Assembly (NCBI GenBank): GCA_046732855.1
Contig: JBKPNX010000072.1
Coordinates: forward strand, 20,548 to 84,547
Length of the DNA: 64,000 bases
Direction of reading: 5' to 3'
Source: JBKPNX01 sp046732855
GTDB taxonomy: Bacteria > Pseudomonadota > Alphaproteobacteria > Geminicoccales > Geminicoccaceae
The position numbers were made by a program, and so were the translations under genes. Below are positions 57,589 through 64,000 of this stretch, one piece after another. Below the pieces are notes generated by a model that saw nothing but the letters and a program-made list of their open reading frames with translations, was not told the origin of the DNA and searched no databases. How positions within the stretch are numbered: position 1 is the stretch's first letter; each line of letters begins with the position of its first letter.

Positions 57589-58896
57589 ATGCGACGCGAA
57601 CCGCTGATCATGGCCTGCTGCAGCGATATCGCCGGGCAGGTGCGCGGCAAGGCGTTTCCCGCGCGCGACTTCGATGAGCGCTGCGCCGCCGGCATCGGCT
57701 GGTGCCCGACCAACATCCAGATCACGGCGTTCGACCAGATCGCGGAGAGCCCGTTCGGCGCGATCGGCGACCTGCTGCTCAAGCCGGATCCGGGCACCAG
57801 GGTCGATGTCGACTTCGGCCCCGACGAGCCTGGCGATCACTTCGTGCTGGGCGACATCACGCACACTGACGGCCGGCCCTGGGACTGCTGCCCGCGCACG
57901 ACCCTGAAGGGTGCGCTCGCCGCGCTCGAAGCCGAAGCCGGGCTGCGCCTGATCGCCGCGTTCGAGCACGAGTTCCACTTCAGCGGCGATCCGGGCGAGG
58001 CGGGCGGCGCCTATGCGCTCCGCTCGATGCGCCGGGGCGCGGCGCTCGGCGAGACATTGCTCGCCGCGCTCGATCAGGCCGGCATCGAGGTGGTGCTGTT
58101 CCACCCCGAGTACGGCGCCGCCCAGTACGAGCTGAGCATCGCGCCGCGGCCGGGCCTGATCGCCGCCGATCAGGCCGTCGTCCTGCGCGAGCTGACCCGC
58201 AGCGTCGGCGAGCGCCTGGGGCAGCGGATCACCTTTGCCCCCGTGGTCGCCGGCATGGGCGTGGGCAACGGCGTGCACGTGCACATGAGTCTGGTCGACG
58301 ACGACGGCCAGCCCGTCATGTACGCCGGCGACGGGCCGGGTGGTCTGAGCCCGCTCGGCGGCAGCTTCGTCGCGGGCATCGTGCGCCATCTGCCGGCGCT
58401 GGTGGCGTTCACCGCGGCGAGCACCGTGTCGTACCAGCGCCTCGTGCCGCATCGCTGGAGCGCCGCCTTCAACAACCTCGGCCTGCGCGACCGCGAGGCG
58501 GCGCTGCGCATCTGCCCGGTGCGCGAGGATGGCGACGTGGCGCGCGCTTACAACGTCGAGTATCGGGCCGCGGATGCCGCAGCGAGCCCTTACCTCCTGC
58601 TCGCGGCTTTGGTCCGGGCGGGCTTGCAGGGGCTGCGCGAGCGCCTGCCGCCACCCGAGCCGACCGAGGAGGACCTGGCGCTGCGCTCCGAGGCCGAGCT
58701 CGAGGCGCGCGGCCTTCGCCGCCTGCCGACGTCCCTGACCGTGGCGCTCGCGGCGCTCGAGGCGGACGACGTGGCGAGGAGCTGGTGGTCGCCCCGGCTC
58801 CTCGACGTCTATCTCAAGCACAAGCGCGGCGAGATCGCCCTGCTCGAGGGCCTGAGCGAGGAGGAGCAGGCGCGGCGCTACGCCCGGGTCTACTGA
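57589..58896 (+). CDS. Glutamine synthetase family protein
   Basis: A 435-residue protein with the glutamine synthetase catalytic domain. FEHEFHFSGD carries metal-binding glutamates, EYGAAQYELSIAPRPGLIAA follows, then FAPVVAGMGVGNGVHVHMSL and the RLVPHRWSAAFNNLGLRDRE segment. The N-terminal beta-grasp part is short. It is shorter and more divergent than GlnA and probably belongs to the gamma-glutamyl-amide or polyamine synthetase group. The ATG at 57589 has a good GGAGG site; a start at 57550 is in frame but lacks one. It lies opposite the amidohydrolase operon, and a shared role in nitrogen-compound breakdown is plausible. Confidence 0.88.
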   Translation: MRREPLIMACCSDIAGQVRGKAFPARDFDERCAAGIGWCPTNIQITAFDQIAESPFGAIGDLLLKPDPGTRVDVDFGPDEPGDHFVLGDITHTDGRPWDCCPRTTLKGALAALEAEAGLRLIAAFEHEFHFSGDPGEAGGAYALRSMRRGAALGETLLAALDQAGIEVVLFHPEYGAAQYELSIAPRPGLIAADQAVVLRELTRSVGERLGQRITFAPVVAGMGVGNGVHVHMSLVDDDGQPVMYAGDGPGGLSPLGGSFVAGIVRHLPALVAFTAASTVSYQRLVPHRWSAAFNNLGLRDREAALRICPVREDGDVARAYNVEYRAADAAASPYLLLAALVRAGLQGLRERLPPPEPTEEDLALRSEAELEARGLRRLPTSLTVALAALEADDVARSWWSPRLLDVYLKHKRGEIALLEGLSEEEQARRYARVY

Positions 58897-58911
58897 GTCC
58901 GGACGGTAGGC

Positions 58912-58951
58912 CGGTACGTCGAACAGCGTACCGACACGCGGCACCCCGCGA
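58912..58951. terminator. Paired hairpins after the glutamine synthetase gene
   Basis: Two perfect stems follow the stop codon. CGGTACG (58912-58918) pairs with CGTACCG (58927-58933), and CGCGG (58937-58941) pairs with CCGCG (58946-58950). No T-run follows, so this may be a factor-dependent termination or processing structure rather than a classical intrinsic terminator. Confidence 0.35.
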
Positions 58952-58978
58952 GGCATGGTAACGTCCTGCTAACGATGC

Positions 58979-59052
58979 GGGCGCGCAGCTGACGGATCAG
59001 GGCCGGTAATCCCGCCATCGGCTTGCAGGTTCGACTCCTGCCGCGCGCACCA
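58979..59052 (+). tRNA. Degenerate tRNA-like element (probable pseudo-tRNA)
   Basis: The 3' half is clear. A perfect T-arm GCAGG-TTCGACT-CCTGC (59025-59041) is followed by CGCGCGC, A and CCA (ending 59052). The 5' acceptor strand (GGGCGCG from 58979, or GCGCGCA from 58981) pairs with one mismatch. A D-arm-like GCTGACGGATCAGGGC is present. The anticodon arm is abnormal: CCGGT (59003-59007) pairs with ATCGG (59017-59021) but encloses nine bases rather than seven. The variable loop is only three bases. It resembles a decayed arginine-type tRNA and is probably not functional. Confidence 0.45.
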
Positions 59053-59099
59053 CCCCACCGGCCCGCCTGCGGCCGATCGTCGGTCAAAGGCGTGCGGCG

Positions 59100-60044
59100 T
59101 CACTGTCCGACCCGCAGCGGCGGCAGGCTCTGCTCGAGCCGGGCCCGCAGATGCTCGTGCTGCCGCGGCAGCTTCAGCGCTGCCCCGAGCGTCGCGCGCG
59201 GCTCGTCCACGGTGAACCCCGGGCCCGCGGTCGCGATCTCGAACAGCACGCCGCCCGGCGTGCCGAAATAGATCGAGTGGAAGTAGGTGCGATCGATGCG
59301 CGGTGTGACCCGATGGCCCGCGCTGATCAGCTGTCGCCGGAAATGATCCTGGGCGTCGTCGTCCGCGACCGCGAACGCGATGTGATGGACCGAGCCGAGG
59401 CCGCTCGACGCCGGCGCGCGATCAGGCGCCTCGACGATGTCGATGTAGCGCGCCGTGGCGCCGTGCGGGGCCGCGTAGCGATGGGTGCGATCATCGCCGG
59501 CGACGTGCTCGTAGCCCATGACTTCGGTCAGCAACTCGGCGGTGGCGGCGCCGACCTCGAGCGCCAGGGTGACGCCATGGAAGCCGCGCAGCGCATGCTC
59601 GGCGCCGATCTCCGGCGTGGTCCAGGGCGCGCTGCCATCTGGCTCTTCGGCCGCAACCAGGGCGAGCGGCAGGCCGTCGGGATCGGACAGGGGCAGCGCC
59701 GGCTCGCCGAAGATCGGCTCGGGCTCATGGTGCGGCACGCCGAGGCGGGCGAGGCGCTCGCGCCAAAACTCGAGGCTGCCCGCGGGCACCGCAAAGCTGG
59801 TGAGCGCCACCTCGCCCGTGCCCCGCCGCGCCGGCGGCAGATGCTCCCAGGGAAAGAAGGTCATCGCCGTGCCGGGCGCACCGGTCTCGTTACCGTAGTA
59901 CAGGTGATAAACGCTCGGGTCGTCGAAGTTGACGGTGCGCTTGACGAAGCGCAGCCCCAGCGCCTTAGCGTAAAAATCGACGTTGCGCTGCGGCGCGCCG
60001 CTGATCGCCGTGACATGGTGCAGCCCGTTGATGGTTGGCGACAT
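59100..60044 (-). CDS. Ring-cleaving dioxygenase (VOC superfamily)
   Basis: A 314-residue protein with two VOC modules, like the MhqO/YkcA group of ring-cleaving dioxygenases. The N-terminal GLHHVTAISGAPQRNVDFYA (H9 as metal ligand), VHHIAFAVADDDAQDHFRRQ in the second half, and FYFGTPGG-like YFHSIYFGTPGGVLFEIATA with a C-terminal glutamate form the expected 2-His/1-carboxylate site. Such enzymes open hydroquinone-type rings, often in quinone stress or aromatic catabolism. The ATG at 60044 is natural. It lies just downstream of the tRNA-like element, on the opposite strand. Confidence 0.87.
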   Translation of the reverse strand: MSPTINGLHHVTAISGAPQRNVDFYAKALGLRFVKRTVNFDDPSVYHLYYGNETGAPGTAMTFFPWEHLPPARRGTGEVALTSFAVPAGSLEFWRERLARLGVPHHEPEPIFGEPALPLSDPDGLPLALVAAEEPDGSAPWTTPEIGAEHALRGFHGVTLALEVGAATAELLTEVMGYEHVAGDDRTHRYAAPHGATARYIDIVEAPDRAPASSGLGSVHHIAFAVADDDAQDHFRRQLISAGHRVTPRIDRTYFHSIYFGTPGGVLFEIATAGPGFTVDEPRATLGAALKLPRQHEHLRARLEQSLPPLRVGQ

Positions 60045-60192
60045 GGAAGCTTCCTCTGCAAGTCCGTTCGATTCGGCACTCGACCGTTTGGACGCATATC
60101 GGCCGCGGCCCCTCCGCAGGCAAGCAAGTCGGGTGAAGTGGGGCCGGATGAGCTGGACGCAATCTGAGCCGAGGACCTGGCGCGCAGGACCG

Positions 60193-61548
60193 CTAGGAGG
60201 CGCGCCGCGTGGTCAGCGTCTCGGCGGTCGGCAGGACGAGCAGCGCGCGCAGGCCGCCCGCGGCGGTCGCGTCGAGGACGAGGCGGCCGCCATAGAGCTG
60301 GGCCAGGTCGGCAACGATCGCGAGGCCGAGCCCGGTGCCCGGCACCTGCTCGTCGAGACGCCGGCCGCGAAGGACCTCGGCGCGCCGCGCCGCCGGCAGG
60401 CCCGGCCCATCGTCCTCGATCGCGATGCGGACCTGCTGGCCCGCAGGCTCGGCCCGAGCGGTCACCCGCGTGGCCGCCCACTTGCAGGCATTGTCCATGA
60501 GGTTGCCGAGCATCTCCTCCAGGTCCTGGCGCGCACCGCGAAACGCCAGCTCCGGCGGCCCGCCGACCTCGATCGCGAGCGCCTTCTCCGCGTAGATCCG
60601 GCCCAGCGTACGCTCGAGATCGCGCAGCACCGGCAGGATTTCGGTGCGCGCGCCGAGGATCGAGCCGGTGGCGATTGCCCGGGCGCGCGCCAGATGGTGA
60701 TCGACCTGGCGCCGCATCAGGGCGACCTGGCGGCGCACCAGCTCGGCGAGCGGGCCGTCGCTGCCGCGCGCCTCATTGATCAGCACGCTGAGCGGCGTCT
60801 TCAGGCCGTGGGCGAGATTACCGACGTGGGTGCGCGCGCGCTCGACCAGCGCCTCGTTGTGGTCGAGCAGGGCGTTCAGCTCGGTCGCGAGCGGCTGGAT
60901 CTCGGCGGGGAAGTCGCCCTCGAGGCGCGCGCTCGCGCCGTCGCGGATCGCGCCCAGCGCGCGGCCCATACGGCGCAGCGGCTCCAGGCCGAAGCGGACC
61001 TGCACCAGCACCGCCCCGAGCACGCCGATGAACAGTACGCCGAGCGCCAGCGAGAGCAGGCGGTTGAAGTTCTGCCGGTCGAGCTGGATCTCGCGCCGGT
61101 CGCCGGCGACCGCGTACAGCAGGCGCGCATCCGCCCCGGGCAGAGTGATCGCGCGGACCAGCAGCCGCAGCAGCTGGCCATCGGGCCCGGTGACATAGCG
61201 CGCCGCGGCGAGCTCGCCTGGCGCAAGCGCGGCGGGCAGCGTCGCGTCCCACAGCGAGAACGAACGACGCAGCACCTGCGTGCCGTTGCCGATCTGCCAG
61301 TACCAGCCCGACAGCGGCTGCTCGAAACGCGGCTCGCCGATCTGCAGGCGCAGCTCCAGCTTGCCGTCGGAATTCAGCTCGCTGCCTGCCACCAGACCTT
61401 CGATCAGCACGCCGAGCCGGGCGTCGAAATTGCGCTCCACGGTCTTGCCGAACAGCGCCGAGAGCGCATAACCGCCGGCGCTCAGCCAGAGCGCGCACCA
61501 CACCGCGGCGCCCGCGACTAGGCGGAAGGCGAGCGAGTTACGGCGCAT
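60193..61548 (-). CDS. Sensor histidine kinase (FeuQ/PhoQ-like)
   Basis: A 451-residue membrane kinase. The N-terminal signal anchor (LVAGAAVWCALWLSAGGYAL) precedes a periplasmic domain of about 130 residues and a second membrane segment (LLSLALGVLFIGVLGAVLV). A HAMP-like region, the H-box NLAHGLKTPLSVL near residue 244-256 and an ATPase domain with NLMDNACKWA and DDGPGLPAARR, then GTGLGLAIVADLAQL, complete the protein. It overlaps the response regulator gene by 11 bases and is the third gene of a PepSY-regulator-kinase operon. The periplasmic part likely binds a ligand or the PepSY protein. Confidence 0.92.
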   Translation of the reverse strand: MRRNSLAFRLVAGAAVWCALWLSAGGYALSALFGKTVERNFDARLGVLIEGLVAGSELNSDGKLELRLQIGEPRFEQPLSGWYWQIGNGTQVLRRSFSLWDATLPAALAPGELAAARYVTGPDGQLLRLLVRAITLPGADARLLYAVAGDRREIQLDRQNFNRLLSLALGVLFIGVLGAVLVQVRFGLEPLRRMGRALGAIRDGASARLEGDFPAEIQPLATELNALLDHNEALVERARTHVGNLAHGLKTPLSVLINEARGSDGPLAELVRRQVALMRRQVDHHLARARAIATGSILGARTEILPVLRDLERTLGRIYAEKALAIEVGGPPELAFRGARQDLEEMLGNLMDNACKWAATRVTARAEPAGQQVRIAIEDDGPGLPAARRAEVLRGRRLDEQVPGTGLGLAIVADLAQLYGGRLVLDATAAGGLRALLVLPTAETLTTRRAS

Positions 61549-62209
61549 TGCCGGGCGGCCGCAGGCGGTAGCCGAGCCCGCGCACGGTCTCGATCACGTC
61601 GATCCCGAGCTTCTTGCGCAGGCGGCCGACGAACACCTCGATGATGTTGGAGTCGCGATCGAAGTCCTGATCGTACAGATGCTCGGTCAGCTCGGTGCGC
61701 GACACCACGCGACCCTGGTGGTGCATCAGGTAGGCGAGCAGCCGGTACTCCTGCGCGGTCAGCCGGACCGGCCGGCCGTCGACGTTGACCCGCGCGGAGC
61801 GGGTGTCCAGACGCACCGGCCCGCAGGCCAGCTCCGCCGTGGCGTGGCCGGCCGCGCGGCGCACCAGCGCGCGCAGGCGCGCCAGCACCTCCTCCATGTG
61901 GAACGGCTTGGCGACGTAGTCGTCGGCGCCGGCGTCGAACCCGGCGACCTTCTCGTTCCAGCGGTCGCGCGCGGTCAGGATCAGCACCGGCATGGCGCGC
62001 CCTGCACGGCGCCAGCTCTCGAGCACGCTGATCCCGTCCATGATCGGCAGGCCGAGGTCGAGCACCACGGCATCATACGGCTCGTTGGCCCCGAGATAGT
62101 GCCCTTCCTCGCCATCCGGGGCGAGGTCGACCGAATAGCCGGCATCGCTCAGGCAATCGTGCAGCTGCCGCGCCAGGTCGGCATCGTCTTCGACCACCAG
62201 AACCCGCAT
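61538..62209 (-). CDS. OmpR/PhoP-type response regulator (FeuP-like)
   Basis: A 223-residue response regulator. The receiver domain has the acidic pair E7-D8-D9 and phospho-acceptor D51 (VVLDLGLPIMDG) plus LTARDRW and YVAKPFH with the conserved lysine near 101. The C-terminal winged helix (about 125-218) has RLTAQEYRLLAYLMHHQGRV, then VSRTELTEHLYDQDFDRDSN and VFVGRLRKKLG. It belongs to the OmpR/PhoP subgroup. Together with the kinase gene and the small PepSY gene it is arranged like feuN-feuP-feuQ in Sinorhizobium, a system that controls genes for cyclic glucan export. The 3' end overlaps the kinase gene by 11 bases. Confidence 0.93.
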   Translation of the reverse strand: MRVLVVEDDADLARQLHDCLSDAGYSVDLAPDGEEGHYLGANEPYDAVVLDLGLPIMDGISVLESWRRAGRAMPVLILTARDRWNEKVAGFDAGADDYVAKPFHMEEVLARLRALVRRAAGHATAELACGPVRLDTRSARVNVDGRPVRLTAQEYRLLAYLMHHQGRVVSRTELTEHLYDQDFDRDSNIIEVFVGRLRKKLGIDVIETVRGLGYRLRPPGNAP

Positions 62210-62228
62210 CGCGCGCGCCTCCTCAGGC

Positions 62229-62531
62229 TCAGCGGACCGCGAGGATGCGGCCGGTGCGCGCGTCGGCGGTGACCTCGCGCACCGTGCCGTCCTCGCCCAG
62301 CCACTTGATGCGATAGGTCGGGGTGCCTTCCCGCCCGGTCAGCTCGGCGCCCAGTGCGCGGCCCGGATAGCGCGCGCCGATCTGCCGCAACACTTGGCCG
62401 AGCGGCTGCACGTTCTCCGCCTGCGCCACCACCAGACCCGGGCGGGATGGCGCGGACCACGCCGGGCTCGTCGCCGCGGCCTGAGCGCATACCATGAGCA
62501 CGACCGCGAGCAGACGCATGGCGAGCACCAC
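62229..62531 (-). CDS. PepSY-domain periplasmic protein (FeuN-like)
   Basis: A 100-residue exported protein with a signal peptide (LAVVLMVCAQAAATSPAWSA) and a single PepSY-like domain (LGQVLRQIGARYPGRALGAE, then YRIKWLGEDG and VREVTADARTGRILAVR). It starts the operon and lies 19 bases before the response regulator gene. In Sinorhizobium the analogous small protein FeuN restrains the kinase FeuQ. A similar periplasmic inhibitor role is proposed here from position and domain only. Either ATG (62531 or 62519) could be the start; the later one begins MRLLAVVL. Confidence 0.85.
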   Translation of the reverse strand: MVLAMRLLAVVLMVCAQAAATSPAWSAPSRPGLVVAQAENVQPLGQVLRQIGARYPGRALGAELTGREGTPTYRIKWLGEDGTVREVTADARTGRILAVR

Positions 62532-62636
62532 TACTGCGGGTCCGCTGAATGGCTTATGAATACCACGGTCACGCGGGGTTCAAACGACGTGATGCAGGCT
62601 CGAGGCACGCTTGCGACAACCTGTCGGGAGACATCC

Positions 62637-63134
62637 ATGCGTAGGCACCTTCTGCTCGCGGCCACGCTCGGCGCCCTCGCGGTCGGCGAGGCGCCGGCCG
62701 AGGCGCACGGGCCTGATGTGGCGCACCGGAACGCGGGGTCGTCGTTCGGCCTCAGCATCATCCTGCGCGACGGGCCCCAGATCGTGGGTCACGATCACCA
62801 TCACGGGCGGTTCCTGCGGCCGCAACCGTGGCCCCGCCGCTTCGGCCATCACCCGTTCGCGCGCTGGCACCAGCCGGGCCATCGCCAGATGCAGCGCTTC
62901 CGGTTCGACGACGGCCGCCACTTGTTTCGGTTTCACGATGGCGACCGCCATGGCTTCCGCTTTCGCGATGACGGACGCCATGGGTTCTTCACCCCTGGTC
63001 CACGCCACGGCAAACGCGGCTGGATGGGCGGGCCCTTCGGACCCGATCGGCGCGCATTCAGCCACGACGGGCGAGGCGACCGATTCATGGACGGACCGCG
63101 TGGCTCCCACCGCCAGCGCCACCGCGACCGCTGA
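62637..63134 (+). CDS. Histidine-rich secreted protein
   Basis: A 165-residue protein with a signal peptide (MRRHLLLAATLGALAVGEAP, then AEA) and a mature part extremely rich in histidine, arginine, phenylalanine and glycine, arranged in loose repeats such as GRHLFRFHDGDRHGFRFRDD, then GRHGFFTPG. It has no cysteine, so metal binding by histidines is the likeliest property. A CGGGAG site precedes the ATG. It is divergent from the PepSY/regulator/kinase operon with a 105-base spacer and may be a target of that system. The reverse-strand frame across the same DNA lacks any family-like feature. Confidence 0.6.
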   Translation: MRRHLLLAATLGALAVGEAPAEAHGPDVAHRNAGSSFGLSIILRDGPQIVGHDHHHGRFLRPQPWPRRFGHHPFARWHQPGHRQMQRFRFDDGRHLFRFHDGDRHGFRFRDDGRHGFFTPGPRHGKRGWMGGPFGPDRRAFSHDGRGDRFMDGPRGSHRQRHRDR

Positions 63135-63215
63135 CGGTCACTGACGCACCGGGGCCAGCCGGGCACGCCTCCCGGCCGGCCTCAGCTCCCACGCGCTTAG
63201 GGCAGGATCGAAGGC

Positions 63216-63865
63216 TCACTCCGCGAGGATCTGCTTGATCCGCGCGATCGCCTCGTCGACCGCCTGCTCGGGGGTGACGCCCTCGGCGGCGACGCGGTGG
63301 ATCGCCTTCGCCCAGGTAAACTCCTGCCAGACCACGTCGTGGCGCCAGTTTCCCAATGCCTGCGCGAAGTCATGAGCCAAGGGTCGAGAGCTGACCTGCA
63401 TCACCGAGGCCATCTTGTGCCGGTCGCTCGGATCCAGCCAGAACGGCGCATCGAGCAGCTTCGGCATCGGCGGCAGCATGCGCTCGCCGGAGAAGTCGAG
63501 GTAATGGCCAAGCCAGCCCTCGCCGACCAGGAAACGCACGAATTCCTTGGCAGTCGCGACGTGACCGCCATCTTTGAAGACCAGGGCCGGCAGCACATAG
63601 CCATAGATCGGAAAGGACTCGCCAGACGGCCCAAGCGGCCATTCGATGGTTGCGGTGTTCTTGTAGTAGTCATCGGGCCGCTCGCGCTTCAGCGCGTTAG
63701 GGATCGAGAGCGTGTCGTTCACCGTCATCACGACGGTCTGCGCCAAAAACGCTTTGTTGTTGCGGTCCCCGGCGGACCAGTTCACCGCGTCGGGTGGCGT
63801 GCAGCCCTTTCGGTAGAACGCGGTGTAGCTGTCGATGACCTTGATCAGCTTTTGCCTGATCTCTA
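63216..63865 (-). pseudogene. ABC sugar-binding protein, 5' end lost to an IS
   Basis: The frame encodes the C-terminal half of an extracellular solute-binding protein (family 1): NWSAGDRNNKAFLAQTVVMT, VTAKEFVRFLVGEGWLGHYL, DLSGERMLP-like FSGERMLPPMPKLLDAPF and IHRVAAEGVTPEQAVDEAIA. In-frame codons continue upstream of the GTG at 63785 as RQKLIKVIDSYTAFYRKGCT up to position 63865. There the sequence changes to an IS630-type end, and an in-frame stop lies just beyond. The signal peptide and N-terminal lobe are absent from this window. The gene is therefore interrupted and probably inactive. Confidence 0.75.
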
Positions 63866-64000
63866 GAGCATATTCCTATTGCGTGGAATCGGCGCCTGTG
63901 ATTCGACAATAACGGTTGAGACCAGCCGAGATGTTGCCATGCCAGCACCGATGTCCATGGACCTGCGGCTCAGGATCGTGCGCGCGGTCGAGCGCGGCAG
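63866..64000 (+). mobile_element. IS630-type insertion sequence (left end, cut by window)
   Basis: The element begins after a TA dinucleotide (63864-63865) in CTCTAGAGC, as expected for IS630/Tc1-type insertion at TA. Its terminal sequence GAGCATATTCCTATTGCGTG is followed by a transposase start at 63939. The other end lies beyond the window. It disrupts the ABC binding-protein gene. Confidence 0.7.
63939..64000 (+). CDS. IS630 family transposase, partial
   Basis: The first 20 residues are MPAPMSMDLRLRIVRAVERG, a typical IS630 transposase N-terminus that leads into a helix-turn-helix. The gene runs off the window, so completeness and activity cannot be judged. Confidence 0.75.
   Translation, partial: MPAPMSMDLRLRIVRAVERG

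Noticed and set aside
62580..63122. Minus-strand frame opposite the His-rich secreted protein
   Set aside because: It lacks a signal peptide and any domain, while the plus strand has a ribosome binding site and signal peptide.

Overview
The window is GC-rich and densely coding. It looks like chromosomal DNA of an alphaproteobacterium. Pointers are an mprF/acvB lysyl-phosphatidylglycerol pair, a HisKA_2-type 'HHRIKNN' histidine kinase, a PepSY/OmpR-regulator/kinase trio arranged like feuN-feuP-feuQ, a TIGR04290-like methyltransferase inside a glycan cluster, and DUF1232 and DUF4142 proteins. The order (Rhodospirillales or Hyphomicrobiales) cannot be settled from the sequence. There is no rRNA, no CRISPR array and no clearly functional tRNA.

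Layout. 0.1-2.1 kb (+): a small hypothetical, a histidine phosphatase and a SAM methyltransferase. 2.1-7.8 kb (-): a tightly packed six-gene glycan cluster (CgeB-like glycosyltransferase, sugar nucleotidyltransferase, methyltransferase, a glycoside hydrolase whose barrel halves are in swapped order, GT4 glycosyltransferase, BioF2/FemAB-like acyltransferase). 8.3-12.0 kb (+): a di-haem cytochrome c, a DUF4142 protein and an MHS-type MFS transporter. 12.2-14.0 kb (-): an ECF sigma factor with a frameshifted exported protein and a cupredoxin. 14.4-19.1 kb (+): two small proteins and a large AsmA protein. 19.4-24.1 kb (+): a second glycan cluster with a GT4-like enzyme and a 739-residue double glycosyltransferase. 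24.1-25.6 kb (-): a lipoprotein with an internal duplication. 26.0-26.1 kb: a candidate structured small RNA with an intrinsic terminator. 26.5-28.2 kb (+): a Tat-exported aldo/keto reductase with two predicted iron-sulfur motifs and a small membrane protein.

28.2-31.0 kb (-): a 940-residue NACHT/STAND ATPase with about 20 pentapeptide repeats, the best immune-type candidate. 31.2-34.7 kb: a LEA/WHy lipoprotein, a GH15 enzyme, DUF1232 and an SDR. 34.9-37.1 kb (-): a SulP-STAS-cyclic-nucleotide fusion. 37.4-39.3 kb (-): a family 5 ABC binding protein. 39.8-42.9 kb (+): a zincin, a P-loop ATPase whose C-terminus resembles a dead nucleotidyl cyclase, and a VOC protein. 43.4-49.1 kb: an SbmA/YddA-like ABC exporter, then acvB-mprF. 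49.3-52.7 kb: a GAF/HisKA_2 kinase, AMP nucleosidase and a VOC protein. 53.2-58.9 kb: a four-gene amide/ring-cleavage-like operon facing away from a glutamine-synthetase-like gene; the spacer between them carries inverted repeats and a nine-copy ~24-bp repeat. 58.9-60.0 kb: hairpins, a decayed tRNA-like element and a ring-cleaving dioxygenase. 60.2-63.1 kb: the PepSY/regulator/kinase trio and a divergent His-rich secreted protein. 63.2-64.0 kb: an ABC sugar-binding protein gene cut by an IS630-type element that runs off the window.

Together the genes suggest a free-living heterotroph with strong investment in envelope glycans and lipid modification, stress sensing and uptake of organic compounds. 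Family assignments rest on motif reading, not on database searches. The items most worth following are the swapped-order glycoside hydrolase, the NACHT-pentapeptide protein, the ATPase with the cyclase-like tail, the candidate sRNA at 26 kb and the repeat-rich spacer at 57 kb.
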